Shown here: in pieces, positions 58,245-64,000 of the stretch
Layout of the letters: each line of letters starts with the position of its first letter
How positions within the stretch are numbered: position 1 is the first letter of the stretch
Assembly (NCBI RefSeq): GCF_001907235.1
Contig: NZ_MQVS01000004.1
Coordinates: 62,001-126,000 of the forward strand
DNA: 64,000 bases
Direction of reading: 5' to 3'
DNA from: Buchananella hordeovulneris
GTDB taxonomy: Bacteria > Actinomycetota > Actinomycetes > Actinomycetales > Actinomycetaceae
The notes under the pieces: model-generated
The model's input: the letters and a program-made list of their open reading frames with translations, nothing else
Told to the model about the DNA's origin: nothing
Database searches by the model: none
Program-made: the position numbers and the translations under genes

Positions 58245-58250
58245 TCCTCC

Positions 58251-59228
58251 ATGACGACCCGACACGCATGGGGCTACGGCCTCGCCACCATTTCCGAAGC
58301 CGGACAGACCTTGGACGTCTGGTACCCCTCGCCCGCCCTCGGGCCCGCTCCGGCCGACACTCGCACCGAACAGCTCGCCACCCTGACAACAATGGAAGCC
58401 AAGGATCCCGCCCGCGGCGTCCACACGACCGTGGTGCGCACCGTCGTCGACCTTGATGATGCTCCCCAGTCCACCGCCGACGCCTACCTGCGGCTGCACC
58501 TGCTCTCCCACCGGCTGGTGCAACCCAACACCATCAACCTGGACGGCATCTTCTCCCGCCTCACCAACGTCGTGTGGACCTCGGTCGGACCCTGCCCGGT
58601 GGAAGACTTCGAAACCACCCGCCTGCGCCTGCGCCAACGCCACGGACACGTCGAAGTGCGCGGCATCGACAAGTTCCCGCGCATGGTTGACTACGTGACC
58701 CCCAGCGGCGTGCGCATCGGCGACGGCAACCGGGTGCGGCTGGGGGCCTACCTCGCGGAGGGCACCACCGTCATGCACGCCGGCTTCGTCAACTACAACG
58801 CCGGCACCCTGGGCGTGTCCATGGTGGAGGGACGCATCTCCCAGGGCGTGGTCATCGGCAATGGCTCCGACGTCGGGGGCGGTGCCTCGACCATGGGCAC
58901 CTTGTCCGGGGGCGGCAAGGAGCGGGTGCGGGTGGGCGAGCGGTGCCTGCTCGGCGCTAACTCCGGGTTGGGTATCGCCCTGGGGGACGACTGCGTGGTC
59001 GAGGCCGGTCTCTACCTGACGGCCGGCACCAAGGTTTCGCTCATGCCGTCGGGCGGGGTGGTGCCTGGCCAGCACGGAATGTTCCGCGACCCGCAGGTGG
59101 TCTCGGCCCGCGAGTTGTCCGGGGCCTCCAACGTCCTGTTCCGCCGGAACTCGGTGACAGGTGCCGTGGAGGCCCTGGCGCGCGGCGGCAAGGGCATCGA
59201 ACTCAACGCCGAACTACACGCGAACTAG
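58251..59228 (+). CDS. dapD: 2,3,4,5-tetrahydropyridine-2,6-dicarboxylate N-succinyltransferase
   Basis: The 325-residue actinobacterial-type DapD has an N-terminal mixed domain and a left-handed beta-helix (about 155-265) with [18 protein letters not shown], the succinyl-CoA site [18 protein letters not shown] and [16 protein letters not shown]. It succinylates tetrahydrodipicolinate, the fourth step to meso-diaminopimelate and lysine. The partner aminotransferase gene (dapC) is at 60978. Its TAG shares CTAG with the stop of the convergent membrane-protein gene. Confidence 0.95.
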   Translation: MTTRHAWGYGLATISEAGQTLDVWYPSPALGPAPADTRTEQLATLTTMEAKDPARGVHTTVVRTVVDLDDAPQSTADAYLRLHLLSHRLVQPNTINLDGIFSRLTNVVWTSVGPCPVEDFETTRLRLRQRHGHVEVRGIDKFPRMVDYVTPSGVRIGDGNRVRLGAYLAEGTTVMHAGFVNYNAGTLGVSMVEGRISQGVVIGNGSDVGGGASTMGTLSGGGKERVRVGERCLLGANSGLGIALGDDCVVEAGLYLTAGTKVSLMPSGGVVPGQHGMFRDPQVVSARELSGASNVLFRRNSVTGAVEALARGGKGIELNAELHAN

Positions 59229-59509
59229 GACCGGGCCTCGGGGCGGCGGGAACGGAGACGTGCCCACCAGTACGCCGCCGCCCCGAGGGCGAGGCCGCCG
59301 CAGAAGTACCAAGTGCGGTGCCACAACGACAGCTCCGCCCAAGTGAACGCCACCTGCCCGCACAGCAGCAACCAGCCCAGGAACAGGGGCAGCTGATAGC
59401 CCTGCAGATCGAAGAACTTTCGCCCCCGCTCCCCCGGCTGCCCCAAGCGATAGCCAGCCCAGGCGGACACCACGCCGAAAGCAACGTACAGCAGCCAAAA
59501 AGCCCACAT
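59225..59509 (-). CDS. Small three-helix membrane protein of unknown function
   Basis: I do not recognise a named family. The 94-residue product has three hydrophobic stretches ([53 protein letters not shown]), loops with basic residues and an Arg-rich C-terminus. ATG 59509 is preceded by AGGAGGCGAGC, a strong ribosome site, which makes it a credible gene. It lies between dapD and gltA, convergent with dapD. The gltA terminator precedes it, so it has its own or a read-through promoter. Confidence 0.7.
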   Translation of the reverse strand: MWAFWLLYVAFGVVSAWAGYRLGQPGERGRKFFDLQGYQLPLFLGWLLLCGQVAFTWAELSLWHRTWYFCGGLALGAAAYWWARLRSRRPEARS

Positions 59510-59532
59510 GCTCGCCTCCTATTTTCCACAAG

Positions 59533-59567
59533 TTCAGGCCAGCATCACCTTACGATGCTGACCTGAA
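59533..59567 (-). terminator. Terminator of gltA
   Basis: 14-bp arms (59533-59546, 59554-59567) with a 7-nt loop start 24 nt past the gltA stop. The single mismatch on the plus strand becomes a G-U pair in the minus-strand transcript, so it is better suited to gltA. Confidence 0.7.
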
Positions 59568-59590
59568 ACCTGTCTGCTACCTGGCGGCGG

Positions 59591-60895
<1,305 letters not shown>

Positions 60896-60911
60896 TCCTT
60901 CTCGCTTCCAT

Positions 60912-60923
60912 ATTTCCGGAAAT
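60912..60923. promoter_or_regulatory. Palindrome ATTTCCGGAAAT upstream of gltA
   Basis: A perfect 12-bp palindrome 17 nt before the gltA start codon, in the leader or promoter. It could bind a repressor, but no known regulator is matched. Confidence 0.3.
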
Positions 60924-60977
60924 GCGGACCTTGGTCCCAGTAATCGTAGTGCAAAGAGCTGCCCTACGTCTGCCAAA

Positions 60978-62120
60978 CTAGCCGCGGGTCAGGGGATTGT
61001 CCGTCAATCGCTGCACAGCCGCGGCGATGCGTTCGTCACTCGCAGTGAGCGCTATTCGCACGAAGTCGGCTGCTTGCTCGCCGTAGAAATCGCCGGGCGC
61101 CACCAGGATGCCGCGCACCGCCAACAGCTCCACCAACTGGCGGCCCGTGCACCCGGGCACGCGCCCCCAGATGTACAAGCCCGCCCCGGTCGCGGGATCG
61201 ACCTCCAGACCAGCGCGCTGCAGAGCGGGCAGCAAGGCCGCCCGGCGGGCCCCGTAAACCTGCCGCTGCCGCGCCACGTGCGCATCATCCGCCAGGGCGG
61301 CCACCATGGCCGCCTGCACGGGCGCCGGCGTCAGCAAGCCCAGGTGCTTGCGCCCCTCCACAATATGCGCAATCAAATCCGCCGCCCCCGCAATGATCCC
61401 GGCCCGGTAGCCAGCCAGATTGGATTGCTTGGAGAGCGAATACAAGGCTAGGACCCCGGCCCGGCTGTCTCCCACCACCGCTGGATCCAACAACGAGGGC
61501 ACCCCCTGGCTGACCCACGGTTCACTCCAGGCCAACTCCGCGTAACACTCGTCGTTGACGATAAGCGCCCCGTGCGTCCGTCCCCACTGCACGATCCGGG
61601 CCAGCTCCGCCCGCCCCAACACGTGCCCGTGCGGGTTGCCCGGCGAGTTCAACCAGACGAGCGCCGCGTCGGTGGGCCACGTGTCCGGGTCTGGCCCCAC
61701 CGGCACCGGAGCGGCCCCCGCCAGGCGGGCCCCGACGTCGTAGGTCGGGTAGGCCATCTGCGGCAGCAGCACCTTGTCCCCCGGGCCCACCCCCAGCAGG
61801 AGCGGCAACAGTGCCACCGCCTCCTTCGAGCCGATCGAGGGAATTACCTCCGCGTCCGTGAGGTCGCCAACCCCCCGCCGCCGCGCAAACCAGGCACAGA
61901 TGGCCTGCCGCACCTGCGGCGTGCCGACCGTCACCGGATAGCCGGGCGCGTCGGCTCCCGCCTGCAGGGCCGCCTGCGCCACCGCCGGGGTGGCATCGAC
62001 GGGCGTGCCCACCGAGAGGTCAACCAGCCCGTCTGGGTGACCAGCGGCCACTGCCCGGGCGGGCAAGAGCGAGTCCCAGGGGAAATCCGGCAGCGGCAGC
62101 GGCCGCGGCAGCGCGCTCAC
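60978..62120 (-). CDS. dapC: N-succinyldiaminopimelate aminotransferase
   Basis: The 380-residue class I/II PLP aminotransferase has [20 protein letters not shown] at the start, [29 protein letters not shown] and the Schiff-base Lys in [16 protein letters not shown]. This is the actinobacterial DapC type that transfers an amino group to N-succinyl-2-amino-6-ketopimelate. GTG 62120 overlaps the ferredoxin stop (GTGA); the ferredoxin-DapC pairing is widely conserved in actinobacteria. The substrate is inferred from this context and the dapD gene nearby. Confidence 0.9.
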   Translation of the reverse strand: MSALPRPLPLPDFPWDSLLPARAVAAGHPDGLVDLSVGTPVDATPAVAQAALQAGADAPGYPVTVGTPQVRQAICAWFARRRGVGDLTDAEVIPSIGSKEAVALLPLLLGVGPGDKVLLPQMAYPTYDVGARLAGAAPVPVGPDPDTWPTDAALVWLNSPGNPHGHVLGRAELARIVQWGRTHGALIVNDECYAELAWSEPWVSQGVPSLLDPAVVGDSRAGVLALYSLSKQSNLAGYRAGIIAGAADLIAHIVEGRKHLGLLTPAPVQAAMVAALADDAHVARQRQVYGARRAALLPALQRAGLEVDPATGAGLYIWGRVPGCTGRQLVELLAVRGILVAPGDFYGEQAADFVRIALTASDERIAAAVQRLTDNPLTRG

Positions 62121-62464
62121 GGCAGCCCGTGTTCGGCGCGGTATTCCACGTTCTGCGGCGGCAAGGCGGCGATCATCGCATCGTCCTTGTCCACCGGCCC
62201 CAAGCGCGAGGCGCCCCCGGGCGAGCCCAGGTCGCTGAAAAAGTCGACGTTGGCCCGGTAGTAGTCGCTCCACTCCTCCGGCACGTCGTCCTCGTAGAAG
62301 ATCGCGAGCGTCGGGCACACCGGCTCGCACGCCCCGCAATCCACGCACTCGTCGGGGTGAATGTAGAGCGACCGGGCCCCCTCGTAAATGCAGTCGACGG
62401 GACACTCATCGACGCACGCGCGATCCTTCACATCCACGCACGGCTGAGCGATGACGTACGTCAT
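62117..62464 (-). CDS. fdxA: 7Fe-8S ferredoxin (FdxA type)
   Basis: The 115-residue protein has [20 protein letters not shown] at the start, with Cys-x7-Cys-x3-Cys and a following Cys ([11 protein letters not shown]), then a second [12 protein letters not shown] motif. Together these can hold one 3Fe-4S and one 4Fe-4S cluster. It carries electrons to unknown partners. The ATG at 62464 follows AAAGGAGG by 8 nt; the longer open frame overlaps the divergent gene. It is the first gene of the pair with dapC. Confidence 0.95.
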   Translation of the reverse strand: MTYVIAQPCVDVKDRACVDECPVDCIYEGARSLYIHPDECVDCGACEPVCPTLAIFYEDDVPEEWSDYYRANVDFFSDLGSPGGASRLGPVDKDDAMIAALPPQNVEYRAEHGLP

Positions 62465-62500
62465 TTTGACTGCCTCCTTTTGTTCCTCACACTGCCGCTC

Positions 62501-62507
62501 TAGAGTA
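62501..62507. promoter_or_regulatory. Overlapping divergent -10 elements
   Basis: The plus strand reads TAGAGT (62501-62506) and the minus strand reads TACTCT (62502-62507). One near-symmetrical element can thus start transcription of the small SH3-like gene and of fdxA-dapC in opposite directions. Confidence 0.55.
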
Positions 62508-62516
62508 GCGCTCATC

Positions 62517-62771
62517 ATGACTAATAATTCGCCTCCGCCCCCCCTGCCCTGGCTGAGCTGGCGGGTCGGCCAACGGGTGGTGGTGCGGCGCCGGGAGGCC
62601 GACGGCCTCTACGATGCCCTCGGCGACCTGCTAGAAGTGGCCCCAGATCACGTCACTATCCGCACCCGCAGGGGGGACGTTGTCGTGCCGGCCACCAAGA
62701 TGGTCTCCGGCAAGCTGGTGCCGCCCGCCCCGTCCTGGGCGGCACCCACACCTGCTCCCCCCGCCTCGTAG
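62517..62771 (+). CDS. Small stand-alone SH3-like protein (Rv0428c N-terminal domain type)
   Basis: The 84-residue soluble protein has [32 protein letters not shown] and [23 protein letters not shown] (shown in two parts), flanked by proline-rich ends. This matches the N-terminal SH3-like domain seen in actinobacterial GNAT acetyltransferases related to Rv0428c, but no acetyltransferase domain follows. It may be a free domain or the remnant of a split gene. ATG 62517 comes 10 nt after a TAGAGT -10. The family assignment is from memory of the motif and is moderate. Confidence 0.65.
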   Translation: MTNNSPPPPLPWLSWRVGQRVVVRRREADGLYDALGDLLEVAPDHVTIRTRRGDVVVPATKMVSGKLVPPAPSWAAPTPAPPAS

Positions 62772-62781
62772 CGGCAGGTTT

Positions 62782-64000
62782 TTAGGGCTGCGGGCCGCAG
62801 ATAATTTCGTCGGACGCCACGTAGCGGGTCTCCCAGGACTGCGTCTCCGTCTTCTGCCCGTGCCTGCGGGTGCGCTCCACGGTCACCGAGAATCCCGAGT
62901 TGCCCGCCCCCGTCGGTTCGCACCGCGGGTCGGTGGAGTAACGGGTAATCGGGGCTACGAAATCGTAACGATCCGACGTGTTAGTGGTCACTTCCCAGTA
63001 TTTGGTCGACCACAGTTTGATCCACGCCTCGCCGTTACTTATTCCGGCCTGCACCAAAACCCCGTATTCGGTGTTGTTTTGCCACTTCACGTCGTGCTTG
63101 CCGGTCCACAGGGTGGCCTCGCGCCCGGCCGGGTAGCGATCGAGATACTCGGAGTGGGGCTTGTGCTCAATATCCTCAAACCCGGCCAGGAAACCCGCGT
63201 TAAAGGTATTGGTGGCCAGTTGCGACAGCCCGCCGCCGAGCGCCGAAGAGTGCAGGCCGTCCACGATCACCCCCGCGTCGACGAAGCCCGTCTCCAGCTC
63301 CACTGGTCCCAGGGACTCCTCCAGCGAGAACGTCTCCCCCGGCTTAATCAAGGTGCCGGTGATCTTCTCCGAGCCCACCCGAATGTTCTCCGTGCGTTGC
63401 GGCTCCTCGGTCAGCGGCGTGGAGAACTCCACGATCACTTCCTTGATGCCGAGCTTCTCGGCCGCCTCCGTGGTGAACTGTGCTTCCTGCTCCACCAGGT
63501 CAGGGCGCGCATTGCGATCGGACTTGCTGCTGGCCGCCTGCAGCAGGGCCGCGGCCAGTTTGTCGGGTTCGATCTTGGCGCCCGGCACCGACGGCTCTAG
63601 CTTGGGCTTGCCGCCCTCGAACACGAACTTGGCATCCACCGGCGCCACTTCTGCCCCCGGCAGTTCGCTGTGCACCCGCTCGTGCAGGCGCTCGACATTG
63701 ATCTGCGGCACCAGTTTGCCGTCCCGCGCTTCGAAGGAGACCAGGGCGGCGAGCTGCTCGGGGGTGAAGGACAGGGATTTGTCGCCCACCACCACGGCCG
63801 CCGGGGCCCCGGTGATGGTGCGCGCCAAGCCCACCGCCTCGTCCACCGCCTTCCCCGTGATGCTGGGTTCGGTGGCGCGGGCGGGCAGCTGCAGCGGCCC
63901 CACCTGCGCCAGCCACTTATCGGCCACCAGCTCGACGCTGGCCTCCAGATCGGGGGCCAGGCCCGTGGCGGGCTCGGTGCGAATCGGTTCGATCCCCTCC
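62782..64000 (-). CDS. VanW-family protein, N-terminus beyond window
   Basis: The frame is open from the stop at 62782 to the window edge (405 visible residues), so the 5' end is missing. The upstream part (EAVGLARTITGAPAAVVVGD, FTPEQLAALVSFEARDG) resembles the peptidoglycan-binding domains that precede VanW in YoaR-type proteins. The VanW domain has GTLIKPGETFSLEESLGP, GGGLSQLATNTFNAGFLAG, HKPHSEYLDRYPAGREATLW and WQNNTEYGVLVQA. The exact function of VanW is unknown; surface location and a wall role are likely. It ends 11 nt from the convergent SH3-like gene. Confidence 0.9.
   Translation of the reverse strand, partial: EGIEPIRTEPATGLAPDLEASVELVADKWLAQVGPLQLPARATEPSITGKAVDEAVGLARTITGAPAAVVVGDKSLSFTPEQLAALVSFEARDGKLVPQINVERLHERVHSELPGAEVAPVDAKFVFEGGKPKLEPSVPGAKIEPDKLAAALLQAASSKSDRNARPDLVEQEAQFTTEAAEKLGIKEVIVEFSTPLTEEPQRTENIRVGSEKITGTLIKPGETFSLEESLGPVELETGFVDAGVIVDGLHSSALGGGLSQLATNTFNAGFLAGFEDIEHKPHSEYLDRYPAGREATLWTGKHDVKWQNNTEYGVLVQAGISNGEAWIKLWSTKYWEVTTNTSDRYDFVAPITRYSTDPRCEPTGAGNSGFSVTVERTRRHGQKTETQSWETRYVASDEIICGPQP

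Overview
The window is a gene-dense, high-GC stretch of an actinobacterial chromosome. Supporting signs are cell-wall-binding type 2 (CWB2) secreted proteins, LytR-CpsA-Psr (LCP) ligases, an acyl-CoA carboxylase with an epsilon subunit, a CebR-type operator, a DtxR/IdeR-type iron box, an Rv1264-like cyclase, the DapD/DapC branch of diaminopimelate synthesis, and many apparently leaderless genes. An Actinomycetales/Actinomycetaceae-like organism is my inference; no rRNA or tRNA gene is present to test it.

Positions 1-30600 form a large cell-surface polysaccharide locus. It encodes eight glycosyltransferases, a PglK-like ABC flippase candidate, a Wzx-like flippase, a large DUF6541-type membrane protein, an asparagine-synthase-like protein, a CapD-like dehydratase, a GT2/DUF2304 pair, two LCP proteins and GalE. 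Five genes split between its two ends (epimerase 1797, dehydrogenase 4200, and 22941, 23928 and 25034) match the five steps WbpA-B-E-D-I that make UDP-ManNAc3NAcA. This suggests an acidic, teichuronic-acid-like wall polymer that the LCP proteins attach to peptidoglycan. Two CWB2 proteins lie in the locus, one of them a metzincin protease.

Positions 30600-43400 are mostly housekeeping: purK-purE, a GtrA protein, a response regulator and histidine kinase, a class III cyclase, birA, and acyl-CoA carboxylase genes (beta, epsilon and a biotin carboxylase/BCCP fusion) with a DUF885 peptidase and a Maf-like protein among them.

Positions 43400-44054 are noncoding. They hold two terminator-like hairpins, a two-arm inverted array of 19-bp repeats and an iron box. 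The box precedes a heterodimeric ABC pair of the IrtAB/YbtPQ kind.

Positions 47500-57300 form one leftward sugar-utilisation unit: a CebEFG-like ABC importer, a GH1 beta-glucosidase, a LacI-family regulator, a GH36 alpha-galactosidase and a GH20 hexosaminidase. A TGGGAGCGCTCCCA-like operator overlaps the promoter region in front of it.

Positions 57300-64000 carry a NUDIX-NYN fusion, dapD, a small membrane protein, citrate synthase, dapC, a 7Fe-8S ferredoxin, a small SH3-like protein and the C-terminal part of a VanW-family protein.

About a dozen starts have no Shine-Dalgarno sequence but have a TANNNT hexamer 6-8 nt upstream, which is the layout of leaderless mRNAs. I used this to choose several start codons.
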